Positions 17,723-27,380 are shown, numbered from the stretch's first letter. The stretch: DNA of 64,000 nt from Treponema sp. (GCA_016290335.1 JAEETM010000006.1:1-64000); one strand, 5' to 3'. Translations and numbers: made by a program. The notes: generated by a model from the letters alone, not told the origin.

Positions 17723-18594
17723 TTCTTCATCATCCCCTGCCTGTCATACAAAGCCTTTAGTCGGAAATAGGACATTCTTTTAATAACTGCCATTTCGCCG
17801 AAGCACGTTTTATACCACGCCAGCCATTCATCCGCGAAATGGATATCACTAAATTTCCAGGGTTTGGCTTCCCCGGAAAAATGTACGATAGCCGCATTAC
17901 TTTTGGCTTTCGCAAAATCGTCCTGATTTGTTATGCAGTGAATCATACAATTGAATTTCCGGTATTCTTCAAGTTTCACTTTCCCGTCAAATAACAGGTT
18001 GACAACATCCTGCCCGGGGAAAAGATATCTTTCTGTTTTTCCGGATGCCACAAGCCGGTTTATCTTTTCTTTTGTTATTTCCTTACGGCATTCCGGCAGA
18101 TTCAGAAGCATAACTCCTGCATTGCAATAATTTTCAGGTTGCCGGAGTTTAAGACTTCTGGCATTGTTATAAATCAGGTTCTGCATGGCCGGACCATATC
18201 CGCAGGCGATGGCCATGTTTTCCTCAAACCGGGAATAATAAAACAGCCCTATATCTTTCCTTACGATAATATCCCCATCCAGCCAGAGTATACGCTCCAT
18301 ATCCTTGGGCAGGTATTCCGCCGCAAGCAGCCGGTAATAGGTTTCTTTGGAAATATACGGTTTTGTTTTGGCTGAGACAAACGGGTCATCCGGCAGATGC
18401 AGCCTCTCATAGCCGGCGTGAAAACGTCGGACACAGTCTGCTATTCTTTCGTTCATGGAGTCCGAAAGGTTTGCTTCAAGCATATAAACCGTGTGCTCTT
18501 TTTCTGCATTACATGGATTCGTTGAAAACAGAGAAGTCAGCATCACCATAAGCGGCATACCGTAATGATCGTTGCAGCTTACCAGGATGTTCAT
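17719..18594 (-). CDS. family 8 glycosyltransferase
   Basis: The 291-residue protein has the GT8 pattern: ILVSCNDHYGMPLMVMLTSL, RILWLDGDIIVRKDI with its DxD metal site, NAGVMLLNL, GQDVVNLLF and the C-terminal IVHFSGEAKPW. GT8 enzymes are retaining galactosyl- or glucosyltransferases. It overlaps both neighbours by four bases (ATGA), so it is translated with the PqqD-like and HprK-like proteins. A functional link with them, such as glycosylation of a modified carrier, is only an inference. Confidence 0.88.
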   Translation of the reverse strand: MNILVSCNDHYGMPLMVMLTSLFSTNPCNAEKEHTVYMLEANLSDSMNERIADCVRRFHAGYERLHLPDDPFVSAKTKPYISKETYYRLLAAEYLPKDMERILWLDGDIIVRKDIGLFYYSRFEENMAIACGYGPAMQNLIYNNARSLKLRQPENYCNAGVMLLNLPECRKEITKEKINRLVASGKTERYLFPGQDVVNLLFDGKVKLEEYRKFNCMIHCITNQDDFAKAKSNAAIVHFSGEAKPWKFSDIHFADEWLAWYKTCFGEMAVIKRMSYFRLKALYDRQGMMKK

Positions 18595-19010
18595 GATTTT
18601 TTATGCGGCCAGCCGGCCTCTTCGTCTACCTCATGGATGGGATCCACCGTTAACAGATCTGCGACATCCGTAAAAACTTCGCAGGACAGTTCCGGTATTT
18701 TTTCGCTGTCGATTGCCGCAACATACTGCTCTGCGTTTCCTTCAGTATTTCCGCCGGGAATGATGATTCCAAGTGCTGTCATTCGTTCCACAAACCTGTT
18801 AACGTGTTCAGATACGTTACAAGCCTCTCCCCCGTACCTGCTGCAAAATGCCTGCGCTAAATCCTCTGTGCTGCACCCTTCTGTCAGTGCTTTTAACACA
18901 ATGGAAGATGCTTTGTCAAAGGAATAATACTCTCCATTAACATGATTCAGTACGATGTACTGGCCATCCGCAAAATCCGCGAAAACTTTTTTTTCATTAA
19001 AAATAAACAT
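18591..19010 (-). CDS. PqqD-like protein with C-terminal tail
   Basis: Residues 1-86 resemble PqqD / RiPP recognition element (RRE) domains: FADGQYIVLNHVNGEYYSFD, then SIVLKALTEGCSTEDLAQAF and VNRFVERMTALGII. Such domains bind leader peptides. Residues 87-139 are an added tail ending FTDVADLLTVDPIHEVDEE-AGWPHKKS, acidic and then basic, with Ser as the last residue. The protein is therefore longer than PqqD (about 90 residues). GGGAGGG precedes the start. It sits between the nucleotidyltransferase and GT8 genes. No separate precursor peptide gene is visible in the 50-nt gap upstream. Confidence 0.75.
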   Translation of the reverse strand: MFIFNEKKVFADFADGQYIVLNHVNGEYYSFDKASSIVLKALTEGCSTEDLAQAFCSRYGGEACNVSEHVNRFVERMTALGIIIPGGNTEGNAEQYVAAIDSEKIPELSCEVFTDVADLLTVDPIHEVDEEAGWPHKKS

Positions 19011-19060
19011 GATTTATCCCTCCCGCAATTATAATTCCCTGACCGGGAAGCCTAAACAGA

Positions 19061-20203
19061 TTACTTTTTTACCAGTTTAACGAATATTGCCGCGTATCTT
19101 TTTAGCAGAGACGGAACTCCGTCGGCATGACGCGTTTCACAGAAATACTTCCAGAAACCATAATCAGGATCTATACGTTCAAGTTCCGGGCCATAATAAC
19201 AATGATACGCAGTCCATGAATATTTCATGGAACGCAAAAAATGTCTGACACGATGCTTTTCTTTGTCGCGAGTTTTAATATACTCACGGTATTCTTTGTG
19301 TTCGCGGCAAAAATCCATAACTTTCTTGTGCCATTTTTCATAGGTCCTATCCTGCGGAAAAAACTTTTTTCTGTCACGTTCCGTAAGGATATCCGGAAAT
19401 ACTTCGGAAAAAACGGGCATCAGCCAGGCAAGGTAATGAGAAGATCCAGTCTCTCTGGCCCGGACGGCCACCTCTTCCCAGTTCCAATATTCCAGCCCGG
19501 TCTTTCCAAGAACACTTCTGACGTCTAACAGCCATTTTACCTTTCGTTCTGTTTGTATATTTTTTATTAAATCGCGTGCTTTACAGTCTATCACATGTAT
19601 AAACATGTCAACCGGACTTAAAACCATGACATCTGTGCCATTAAAACCTATTGTAACAGCCTTCTCCCACAATCCGGACGCGGCTTCTCCGTGCGTTTTA
19701 AAAATCCATTTATGCAAATCAATGGTTTTTCCTTGTTTCTGTATATGTTGCGCATGTAGAGACACAGCACCGTTTTCCGCAAAAGTATCGGATTCCATCA
19801 GACATTTTCTGGCTTCCTCAAAACGGTCTTCCGGAACCGCCAGGTCAAAATCTGACATCTGCCTTGGCAGATGGGGTGCATAGTAAGCACGCATAGCCAT
19901 ACCTTTTAAAAACAAAACAGGAATATTTCTTTGCTTTAACAGCAACAACTTCTCGTTCAGCCACGGAACTCCGTATATATTCCGCAGGCGAACCGATTTA
20001 TATATGCCCTCCAGCCGCGGCCGCAATGGCTGAGGAAAAAACTGCCAGTTCTGTTTATTCCCCAGAATCGCCAGCAACAACAGAAATTCGATTTTCTCAC
20101 CGTCAATATCGGTTCCACGCAAAAGGGCCGAAATCTCCTCTTCAGAATATGCCTCTTCTGAGAACAGCAGTTGCAGTATTTTTTTTTCTTTTACATCAAT
20201 CAT
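19061..20203 (-). CDS. nucleotidyltransferase family protein (NTP_transf_5 type)
   Basis: The 380-residue protein has VLFLKGMAMRAYY (97-108), RQMSDFDLAV (114-123) with the acidic pair expected to bind metal, and DLHKW, the pattern of the uncharacterised nucleotidyltransferase family that accompanies some lasso-peptide and polysaccharide loci. Its substrate is unknown; nucleotidyl transfer to a peptide or a phosphoryl group is possible. It lies between the ABC exporter and the PqqD-like gene on the same strand with short gaps. Confidence 0.75.
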   Translation of the reverse strand: MIDVKEKKILQLLFSEEAYSEEEISALLRGTDIDGEKIEFLLLLAILGNKQNWQFFPQPLRPRLEGIYKSVRLRNIYGVPWLNEKLLLLKQRNIPVLFLKGMAMRAYYAPHLPRQMSDFDLAVPEDRFEEARKCLMESDTFAENGAVSLHAQHIQKQGKTIDLHKWIFKTHGEAASGLWEKAVTIGFNGTDVMVLSPVDMFIHVIDCKARDLIKNIQTERKVKWLLDVRSVLGKTGLEYWNWEEVAVRARETGSSHYLAWLMPVFSEVFPDILTERDRKKFFPQDRTYEKWHKKVMDFCREHKEYREYIKTRDKEKHRVRHFLRSMKYSWTAYHCYYGPELERIDPDYGFWKYFCETRHADGVPSLLKRYAAIFVKLVKK

Positions 20204-20228
20204 CGCAGCCCTCTTTCGCTACTTTCCT

Positions 20229-21911
20229 TTATTTAGATTCTGACGGGATCAGTTTCCCGTCAACCACTTTATAAATGATATCGCAATCAGCCAGAACACC
20301 TGACTTATGTGCAATAATCACCATTGTCTTTTTACCATGCAGATGATTCACTGCATCGATAATTGCCGCTTCTGTTTCCAAATCCAGGGCAGATGTTGCT
20401 TCATCAAACACCAGGATGTCAGGTTTTCTGTAAAGAGCTCTGGCTATGCCGATACGCTGAATCTGCCCCCCGGAAAGACGTATCCCTCTTTCTCCTACCC
20501 GGGTATCCAGTTTCTCCGGGACAGATTGGAAGTATTCGGCAATCTGGGCTTCTTCCAGACATTCCCAGACCAACTCGTCGTTAATCTTTTCCGGATCAGT
20601 CCCAAACGCCACATTCGCCCGCACTGAATCATCGAGTATAAAAGTAAACTGCGGAATATAGCCTATAGCGTCACTTCGCAGAATCACTTCTCCGGAATCC
20701 GGTTCAAGAATACCCAGCATAATATCCGCAAACGTAGTTTTTCCGGCGCCGGATACACCACTGATCCCTATCATTTCTCCTTTCTTTGCCTGAAAGGAAA
20801 TACGGTCGAGAATGGTTTTTTCTGTTCCCGGATAGGAAAATGAGACGTCTTTGAACATAATATCGTATACCCCGCTCCCGAACAGAGGCATTACAGTATA
20901 TTTATTGTTTTGCGCCAATTCTGCTTTACGATTATCTTCTTCCAACGGAGCTGTAATATTGTTAAGCGCCGGCATGTTATACACAACAGATGCCACCGTT
21001 GACGTCAGCCGGTTGGCCGCCGGCATAAGTTTAATGGCAACCATGGCAAAAGCGCTTACCGCCGGCAGAAGGGATCCCAGTGTTTTACCAAAAAACATCA
21101 ACAGGACCAGGATCCCCAGCATACCGCAAACAAAAACCATTTCAATAAATGGCCTTGGAACATTGCCCAGTACCTGGCGAATCCTTTCTCCATCACGGAT
21201 TTGTTCCCCTGCATCATGAATCTTTTCGGCAATAAAATCCTCGGCATGCATGTGCTTTATTTCTTTAATACCCGCAAATCCCTGACCGACCCACCTGCTT
21301 CGCACCCTTTCGCCGGCCATTACTATACTCCCGGCATCGTGAAGCCTGGGCCTTATAAACCGGCCCATGATAACCACTGTAATAATAATATTCAGCATTA
21401 CACAAATGCTCATTAACGGGTCAATAATAAACAGGGTCAGAAGCAGGATAACAGATACCACAAATTCCGCGACCATTGTCAGTACATGTTGCAGAACCTG
21501 GAACACCTTATTAAGATCTGAAACAAGAAGTTTATGCATATCGGCAGAATTTTTATTGAGATAATATGCATATGGCTTATTTAAGAATATCCTGACCAGA
21601 CGGTTCTGCGTTTCCAGTTTGCACTGACTGATAAATTTTGCCTGCAGATTGTATTCGAAGATTAAGTAAACAGTCTTGGTCACATAAATTATTAGTAACA
21701 CACCCATACACGCCATCGCAAACCGGGAAGGGGAAGAAAAACCAAGGTCATAAAATAACCTGCCCAACAAAGGAATTTTATGCATAAAGTCATCCCGGGT
21801 AATGACTGCCACAAACGGAACAATAACAGAAATCCCGAAAGCCTCCAGAAAAGCGCCTATAAGCATTATAAAAAATAAAACTACGATATGTGTTTTCTGT
21901 TCTTTTGTCAA
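20229..21911 (-). CDS. ABC exporter, fused membrane and ATPase domains, copy A
   Basis: The 560-residue half-transporter has six predicted membrane helices in residues 1-310 and a nucleotide-binding domain with Walker A GVSGAGKT, signature RLSGGQ, Walker B ILVFDEATSALD and switch IIAHKSG. It should act as a homodimer exporting a lipid-linked glycan or peptide. It heads the nucleotidyltransferase/PqqD/GT8/HprK/GT2 set, 26 nt before the next gene. A close paralogue is at 30729-32438; the two are colinear throughout. Confidence 0.9.
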   Translation of the reverse strand: MTKEQKTHIVVLFFIMLIGAFLEAFGISVIVPFVAVITRDDFMHKIPLLGRLFYDLGFSSPSRFAMACMGVLLIIYVTKTVYLIFEYNLQAKFISQCKLETQNRLVRIFLNKPYAYYLNKNSADMHKLLVSDLNKVFQVLQHVLTMVAEFVVSVILLLTLFIIDPLMSICVMLNIIITVVIMGRFIRPRLHDAGSIVMAGERVRSRWVGQGFAGIKEIKHMHAEDFIAEKIHDAGEQIRDGERIRQVLGNVPRPFIEMVFVCGMLGILVLLMFFGKTLGSLLPAVSAFAMVAIKLMPAANRLTSTVASVVYNMPALNNITAPLEEDNRKAELAQNNKYTVMPLFGSGVYDIMFKDVSFSYPGTEKTILDRISFQAKKGEMIGISGVSGAGKTTFADIMLGILEPDSGEVILRSDAIGYIPQFTFILDDSVRANVAFGTDPEKINDELVWECLEEAQIAEYFQSVPEKLDTRVGERGIRLSGGQIQRIGIARALYRKPDILVFDEATSALDLETEAAIIDAVNHLHGKKTMVIIAHKSGVLADCDIIYKVVDGKLIPSESK

Positions 21912-21992
21912 AAGGATTTTCAGTTACTTTACAAAATACCGAATCAAGATAGAACCTTTCCCGATATATAAACAGATAAAAACGGACACATA

Positions 21993-22967
21993 TCAGATAC
22001 TCTTTTCCCACCAGTTCCTGTTATCCAGATACCAGGCAATCGTTTTCTTCAGCCCGTCAGAAAAACAGGTCTGCGGGAACCAGCCCAGCTCTTCCCGGAT
22101 TTTGACAGGGTCAATCGCATACCGTCTGTCATGCCCGTTTCTGTCTTTTACGTAAGTAATTAAATCTTCCGGTTTACCCAGCTCTTTACAAATCATCTTA
22201 ACGATATCGAGATTGCGCATTTCATTATGGCCGCCAATATTATATATCTCCCCTGTACGGCCTTTATGGATAATAAGATCAACAGCTTTGCAATGATCTT
22301 CCACATAAAGCCAGTCACGTACATTCATGCCGTCTCCGTATACCGGAATCCGTTTGTCGCGCAGGCAATTTACAATCGTCAGCGGAATCAGTTTTTCGGG
22401 ATACTGATACGGTCCGTAATTATTACCGCAGCGTGAAATACTTACAGGGAGGCCGTATGTTTTGTGATAGGCCAGAACCAGCAAATCAGCCCCGGCTTTA
22501 GAAGCGGAATACGGACTGGAAGGCCGGAGCGGCGTTGTTTCCGCAAAACGCAAATCCTTTCTGTCCAGAGGCAGGTCCCCGTATACTTCGTCAGTAGAAA
22601 CCTGATGATAGCGCATAACGCCATACTTTATGCATGCGTCCATCAACACGCCGGTGCCTTTAATGTTTGTTTCCAAAAAAATCTGCGGTTCTTCGATAGA
22701 CCTGTCCACATGGCTTTCCGCCGCAAAATTTACGACAACATCCGGGCGTTCTTCTTCGAAAAGAGTATTAACAGCCTTCCGGTCACAAATATCCGCCCTC
22801 TCAAATCGAAACCGCGGATGCGTCATCACCGGCCGCAGAGTGCTTATATTCCCGGCATACGTCAGTTTATCCAGACATATAAGCCGGTATTCCGGATGTA
22901 CAGCCAGCATATGAAAAATAAAATTACTCCCAATAAAACCCGCTCCGCCGGTTACAACAATTTTCAT
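21993..22967 (-). CDS. rmlB: dTDP-glucose 4,6-dehydratase
   Basis: The 324-residue extended SDR has VTGGAGFIGSNF, AAESHVDRS, STDEVYGDL, the catalytic YSASKAGAD (YxxxK) and RCGNNYGPYQYPEKLIPL, diagnostic for RmlB. It makes dTDP-4-keto-6-deoxyglucose, step two of dTDP-L-rhamnose synthesis. The frame extends to 22994, but the ATG at 22967 has ACGGAGAA 7 nt upstream. It is last of the four rml genes, in the order A-D-C-B. Confidence 0.95.
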   Translation of the reverse strand: MKIVVTGGAGFIGSNFIFHMLAVHPEYRLICLDKLTYAGNISTLRPVMTHPRFRFERADICDRKAVNTLFEEERPDVVVNFAAESHVDRSIEEPQIFLETNIKGTGVLMDACIKYGVMRYHQVSTDEVYGDLPLDRKDLRFAETTPLRPSSPYSASKAGADLLVLAYHKTYGLPVSISRCGNNYGPYQYPEKLIPLTIVNCLRDKRIPVYGDGMNVRDWLYVEDHCKAVDLIIHKGRTGEIYNIGGHNEMRNLDIVKMICKELGKPEDLITYVKDRNGHDRRYAIDPVKIREELGWFPQTCFSDGLKKTIAWYLDNRNWWEKSI

Positions 22968-23086
22968 ACAAAAATTCTCCGTTACATGTTCCATTGTTTA
23001 TGGATTATTATACGGGCAACGTATGATAATCCTTTATCTCTTTTCAAAGCCCGTTTAATAATAATTACGGTGCTGTTTTAAAGGAA

Positions 23087-23695
23087 TTAAAACCTGAATG
23101 CTTCCTTTAACCCCGGCCATTCCTGATCTTTTTTACTTAACAGCAACGGTGTGCCATCAGACAAGGTATAACCATTGGCAGCAGCGCTTCCCCGGTAAAC
23201 GCCCTCAACTTCCGGCCAGCTGACGCCCAATTCCGGATCATTCCATGCTAACCCGCTTTCTTCTTCAGGATGATAATAATCGGTGACTTTATAACATATC
23301 TCCGCAATATCACTTAAAACAAGAAATCCGTGGGCAAAACCCCGGCTGATATAAAGCTGCTTCTTATTGCGTTCTGTCAGTTCTATGCCAAACCACTTTC
23401 CAAATGTACTGCTGTTGTTGCGCAAATCCACGGCAACATCAAATATTCTGCCCTTAACTGCACGAACCAGTTTTCCCTGGGAATAATTCCTTTGATAATG
23501 CAGTCCCCGCAGTACGCCTTTTACGCTCATGCTCTGATTATCCTGCACGAAAACCATATCCATTCCGTACTGCGCCAGTTCCTGCTGATTATAGGTTTCC
23601 ATAAAATACCCACGGTCATCTTCATACAGCGCCGGGTCAATGATATACACTCCCTGAAGCGGGCTTTCCGTAACCTTTGCCTGTTTCCGTACCAT
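23087..23695 (-). CDS. rmlC: dTDP-4-dehydrorhamnose 3,5-epimerase
   Basis: The 202-residue cupin enzyme has VYIIDPALYEDDRGYFMETYNQ, FVQDNQSMS, the catalytic-histidine motif VLRGLHYQ and SRGFAHGFLVLSD, all typical of RmlC. It converts dTDP-4-keto-6-deoxyglucose to the L-lyxo form. Its start overlaps the rmlD stop by one base (position 23695). The length is close to the family norm of about 185-200. Confidence 0.95.
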   Translation of the reverse strand: MVRKQAKVTESPLQGVYIIDPALYEDDRGYFMETYNQQELAQYGMDMVFVQDNQSMSVKGVLRGLHYQRNYSQGKLVRAVKGRIFDVAVDLRNNSSTFGKWFGIELTERNKKQLYISRGFAHGFLVLSDIAEICYKVTDYYHPEEESGLAWNDPELGVSWPEVEGVYRGSAAANGYTLSDGTPLLLSKKDQEWPGLKEAFRF

Positions 23696-24591
23696 TAAAA
23701 CTCTATCTCCTTAAGATACCTTGCCAGCGCATCCTGCCAGGGCGGGAGATGCAAAAACCCGTTAATTGTCAGTTTTTCCTTGCTCAGCCTGCCGTTTACC
23801 GGCCGGTGCGCCTTATTGCGTCCATATTCTGCTGTTGTTACAGGAACCAGTTTAACAGTATAGCCTGCCTGTTTAAAAATCTCACAGGCAAAATCATACC
23901 AGCTGATGTAACCGCCCTCATTGGTTGCGTGGTAAAAACCGTATTTTCCGGTCTCAATCATATCCACCAGCAGCCGGGCCAAATCATGCGTATAGGTAGG
24001 TGTCCCAACCTGGTCGTTAACAACTCTGATTTCAGGATACTTTTTGCCTAAGCTTAACATGGTTCTGACAAAATTGCTTCCGTTTTTACCGAAGATCCAG
24101 GATGTTCTGACAATAAAAAACCTGGTTAACAATGCTGTTACAGCCAATTCTCCTGCCCGTTTCGACTGCCCATATACATTCAAAGGCATAACTTCCGGAC
24201 AATCCGGTTCCCAGGGAGCTGCCCCCTGTCCGTTAAATACATAATCTGTGCTGATATACAACATTTTGCAGTTTAACTCCCTGCAAACTGAAGCAATATT
24301 TCTTGTTCCTGACCCGTTGACTGCAAATACTGTCTGCCTTTTATCGTTATCTTCCGCTTCATCAACAGCAGTCCAGGCGGCGCAGTGCACAACAGCGTCC
24401 GGGGAGATCTCATGCAATACCGCTCCGACAGTTTTCGAGTCCGTAATATCCAGGCTTCTGTAATCCTGCCCGCTTTCCCAATTACATATGGCAGCAATAT
24501 CACTGCCAATTCCCATGTGCTTTCGGTTTTCCAGCTCTGTCATCACATCATGGCCGAGCTGACCGTTTACCCCTGTAACAAAAACCTTCAT
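23695..24591 (-). CDS. rmlD: dTDP-4-dehydrorhamnose reductase
   Basis: The 298-residue SDR starts MKVFVTGVNGQLGHDVM and has CAAWTAVDEAED, STDYVFNG, the catalytic YGQSKRAGE (YxxxK) and RTSWIFGKNGSNFV, the RmlD signature. It performs the last reduction to dTDP-L-rhamnose. It lies 29 nt after rmlA and overlaps rmlC. Confidence 0.95.
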   Translation of the reverse strand: MKVFVTGVNGQLGHDVMTELENRKHMGIGSDIAAICNWESGQDYRSLDITDSKTVGAVLHEISPDAVVHCAAWTAVDEAEDNDKRQTVFAVNGSGTRNIASVCRELNCKMLYISTDYVFNGQGAAPWEPDCPEVMPLNVYGQSKRAGELAVTALLTRFFIVRTSWIFGKNGSNFVRTMLSLGKKYPEIRVVNDQVGTPTYTHDLARLLVDMIETGKYGFYHATNEGGYISWYDFACEIFKQAGYTVKLVPVTTAEYGRNKAHRPVNGRLSKEKLTINGFLHLPPWQDALARYLKEIEF

Positions 24592-24620
24592 TTTTTCCCC
24601 TGCTATTCTTCGCTTACGCT

Positions 24621-25508
24621 TCAGAGCTGTATTTTTCCTTCTGCTACAGTTTTCAAATGTGCCCCATAAGGGCTTCTGGCATAACGCGCTGCGCTTTCAA
24701 GCAATGTTTCGGTTTTTATCCAGCCATTATTCCATGCAATCTCTTCCGGGGCAGAAATAGTAATTCCCTGTCGTTCGGTTACCATTTTTACAAAATCAGC
24801 AGTATCCAGCAGGCTGTCTGCCGTTCCCATATCACGCCAGGCAAAACCCCTTCCCAAAAGCTGTACTTTAAGCGATTTTTTTTGAAGGTACAGGATATTA
24901 AGATCCGTAATCTCCAGTTCGCCACGGGCTGAAGGACGTATGTTTCGAACACTTCCGCTTACGCCGGAAGGATAAAAATACAGACCGGTAACCGCATAAT
25001 TAGATTTAGGAACTATGGGCTTTTCTTCTATGGATAAAATCGATCCGTTTTTATCAAACGAAAGCACGCCGAAACGTTCCGGATCATTTACATAATATCC
25101 GAAGACGGTCGCTTTATTTTGATTTTCTGCATCCCGGACTGCAGCTTTCAATAATTTTCCAAGCCCGTTTCCGTAAAAGAAATTGTCACCCAAAATCATG
25201 GCACAGGCATCTCCGCCAATAAAATTTTCTCCAATTAAAAATGCCTGGGCTAACCCGTCCGGACGCTTCTGAATTTCATAAGACAACCGGATTCCAAATT
25301 GCCGGCCGCTTCCCAGCAAACATTCAAACCTCGCCGTATCTTCCGGTGTGGAGATAACCAGGATATCACGGATTCCTGCCAGCATTAACGTGGACAGGGG
25401 ATAATAAATCATCGGTTTATCATAAACGGGGAGCAATTGTTTCGACGTCACCAAGGTAAGGGGATAAAGCCGCATACCTTCTCCCCCGGCCAGTATAATT
25501 CCTTTCAT
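24621..25508 (-). CDS. rmlA: glucose-1-phosphate thymidylyltransferase
   Basis: The 295-residue enzyme has the pyrophosphorylase signature [18 protein letters not shown] with [16 protein letters not shown], then [23 protein letters not shown] and SIEEKP, diagnostic for RmlA. It couples dTTP and glucose-1-phosphate to dTDP-glucose. It is the first gene of the rml set; the region upstream is pseudogene debris, so its promoter probably lies within about 25510-25560. Confidence 0.95.
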   Translation of the reverse strand: MKGIILAGGEGMRLYPLTLVTSKQLLPVYDKPMIYYPLSTLMLAGIRDILVISTPEDTARFECLLGSGRQFGIRLSYEIQKRPDGLAQAFLIGENFIGGDACAMILGDNFFYGNGLGKLLKAAVRDAENQNKATVFGYYVNDPERFGVLSFDKNGSILSIEEKPIVPKSNYAVTGLYFYPSGVSGSVRNIRPSARGELEITDLNILYLQKKSLKVQLLGRGFAWRDMGTADSLLDTADFVKMVTERQGITISAPEEIAWNNGWIKTETLLESAARYARSPYGAHLKTVAEGKIQL

Positions 25509-25544
25509 AATGCCTCTCCCAGCGTCCGCATACGTCCTTTAGCG

Positions 25545-25652
25545 TATCAGCAAATCTTTGTCCCATATAATGCACAAAGCAATTCAAACAACGACGGAAA
25601 ATATTTAAAAAGCACTGTCTGTATCTTTTGCCGGGATGAAAATCTCCCGGAT
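25545..25652 (-). pseudogene. 3' fragment of a family 2 glycosyltransferase
   Basis: This stretch aligns by eye with the 3' end of the GT2 gene at about 5780-5880 (shared AATTCAAACAA and repeated CCGG-rich words). It is then joined directly to a DUF616 remnant, so the 5' nine-tenths of the gene and the junction seen at 6.7 kb are deleted. Confidence 0.6.
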
Positions 25653-26262
25653 ATATGGATTTTACCCCTGTCATATCCTGTTTTCCAGATGATATACGGC
25701 AGACTGAACTGGTCCCTGGTCGGATACTTCAGATGCTCGTCCCATCATACTTCCATCAGCTTCTGCACATCTTTATCACCGTGCTTCCTGATCAGGATTG
25801 CATTTTCGTACAATCCGAAATGTTGGGGGAATCCTTCCTTTTTGTATGAGGCAATCTGTTGTTTTGACAACGCAGCATCAGCCTTTTTCAAATAGGTTAC
25901 CTGGATCAGTTCATCATAAATACAGCCCCTTGTTCTATGATAATGAACACCAAATCCATGATCTCCCATTTCTGCTATCAAAGGGCTCACAGGCGCAGTT
26001 ATCTTAATATTGCCGTCAATGTAAATCGAGTAATCATATTCCGGCAGATAAAGGAACGGAAGCATCTTGATTTTTCTGTTTAACTGTAAGGGTGAGAGTT
26101 CCGTATCCTCTTTAAATCGGGCTGTATCTGTTTTTGTCCATTTGGAATCCGGTAAAACCACTCCGTCGGTAAACATGAAATATTCAACTCCGGGTCCGCG
26201 CATAAGGGTTCGATAATGTTATCATAATCACCGGTAACACTCGAATAAACGGCTATTTTCAA
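25653..26262 (-). pseudogene. broken DUF616 glycosyltransferase
   Basis: Translated pieces match the intact protein at 6769-7608: MKIAVYSSVTGDYDNIIEPL in one frame, then YFMFTDGVVLPDSKWTK through YSIYIDGNIKITAP in another, showing a frameshift near 26190. A TGA at about 25742-25744 replaces the first Trp of the IWWEEY motif, after which PTRDQFSLPYIIWKTGYDRGKIHI continues in frame. The copy is dead by frameshift and nonsense. Confidence 0.85.
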
Positions 26263-26267
26263 ACCGT

Positions 26268-26360
26268 TAGTATCCGTTTCGGCGTTCCCGGCTCAGGTCA
26301 TTATAGGTTTCCCTGTAAATACACCCCCATGTCACACCAGACCGGTTGTAAAACAACTTC
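26268..26360 (-). pseudogene. C-terminal fragment of a PL10 lyase
   Basis: The DNA aligns by eye with about 7670-7760 of the intact lyase gene (shared CCGGCTCAGGTCATTATAGG-like block, and text encoding VLQPVWCDMG and NDLSRERR). The rest of the gene is missing. Gene order relative to the DUF616 remnant is kept, so the whole cassette was once duplicated. Confidence 0.7.
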
Positions 26361-26396
26361 TTTTAATCTCAAACAAATAGTATCCTAAACAGTACC

Positions 26397-27380
26397 TCAA
26401 GGTTTTTCCCTTCTTAATTTTGAATACTCGCGCAGTTTTGAGTTGGGAGAAAATTTTGAAACATCGTAATCATTCACAACCGGTTCGGCAAAAAAACTGC
26501 CGGTAATATCATCGGGGCTTTTTATATGCAGCATTTGGGAAGGAGTAAAAAAAGGAGCCTCCAAAATTTCCAGATTAGTTGTGATTAATTTTTTTCTATA
26601 TATCAGTGATTCAAAGGTTCTGAGACTAAAGTAGTTATTATTATCTTCTAAAAGTTCCAGAATGCAATTTGCATGATTCACCCGCTTTAAGACATCCCGA
26701 TATGGCATATGCCGGTTATATATGATTCCGCTTCGGGGCACCTGGTTTTCTGAAGATACCCCGGTTACAAAAAAAGTACACTTTAAACCTAACTGGGAAA
26801 GCCTGTCATATATTGAAATCAGTTGGGGCAACCTCCCTTTATTCCTTCCAACAAAAAGAACGTCCGTATAAGGGAATTCCGAATCTTCCGGTTTATGAAG
26901 GGAATAACATAAAGGTTGAAATAAAAAACCATACTGCCGGCTGTCTGTCTTATTAAATGTAATAATATGATCATACAAATCACTGACTTGCGATAATTTT
27001 CTTAAATTATTGTACTTACCGCAAACATTTGTAAATTCAAATAACATTACGAGTTTCGGATACTTATTACGCAGGTAGCTTAAATATTTTCCTGAAAACG
27101 AAACCGGATTGTTTTCAGGAAAAATAATATACTGATCCATATCCTTATTAAAAAAAGATGCGCAACTATATAAACTGTACCATATAGATTTTAACGGCAG
27201 TTCTTTTTTATTATACCATCTTTTTGCATTATGAATATGATTTATTTTATCCAAAAATGAAAAACCCGTTCCCTCACAGATAAAAACATCCGGGTTATGG
27301 TATAAGTCCTGGTTGGCTATTTTCCAATAGTCATAGACCCCTGCAAAAAAAATATACGTTGGCATATCCGATTTTTTCAT
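26397..27380 (-). CDS. GT-B glycosyltransferase-like protein
   Basis: The 327-residue protein is intact amid debris. It has TDVLFVGRNKGRLPQLISIYDRL, then NHANCILELLEDNNNYFSLRTFESLIYRKKLITTN, which resembles the C-terminal donor-binding half of CgeB/GT-B-like transferases. Donor unknown. The ATG at 27380 is preceded by the same GGGAGAGGATTCT text as the gene at 10251, so it occupies the matching slot in the duplicated cassette but encodes a different protein. This suggests a cassette swap. Low GC supports separate origin. Confidence 0.6.
   Translation of the reverse strand: MKKSDMPTYIFFAGVYDYWKIANQDLYHNPDVFICEGTGFSFLDKINHIHNAKRWYNKKELPLKSIWYSLYSCASFFNKDMDQYIIFPENNPVSFSGKYLSYLRNKYPKLVMLFEFTNVCGKYNNLRKLSQVSDLYDHIITFNKTDSRQYGFLFQPLCYSLHKPEDSEFPYTDVLFVGRNKGRLPQLISIYDRLSQLGLKCTFFVTGVSSENQVPRSGIIYNRHMPYRDVLKRVNHANCILELLEDNNNYFSLRTFESLIYRKKLITTNLEILEAPFFTPSQMLHIKSPDDITGSFFAEPVVNDYDVSKFSPNSKLREYSKLRREKP

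Noticed and set aside
16683..21911. Complete lasso-peptide cluster
   Set aside because: No asparagine-synthetase-like cyclase, no transglutaminase-like protease and no separate precursor gene were found in or beside the module.
25420..25674. 84-residue open frame upstream of rmlA
   Set aside because: It crosses rmlA and glycosyltransferase debris and has no family pattern or ribosome site.
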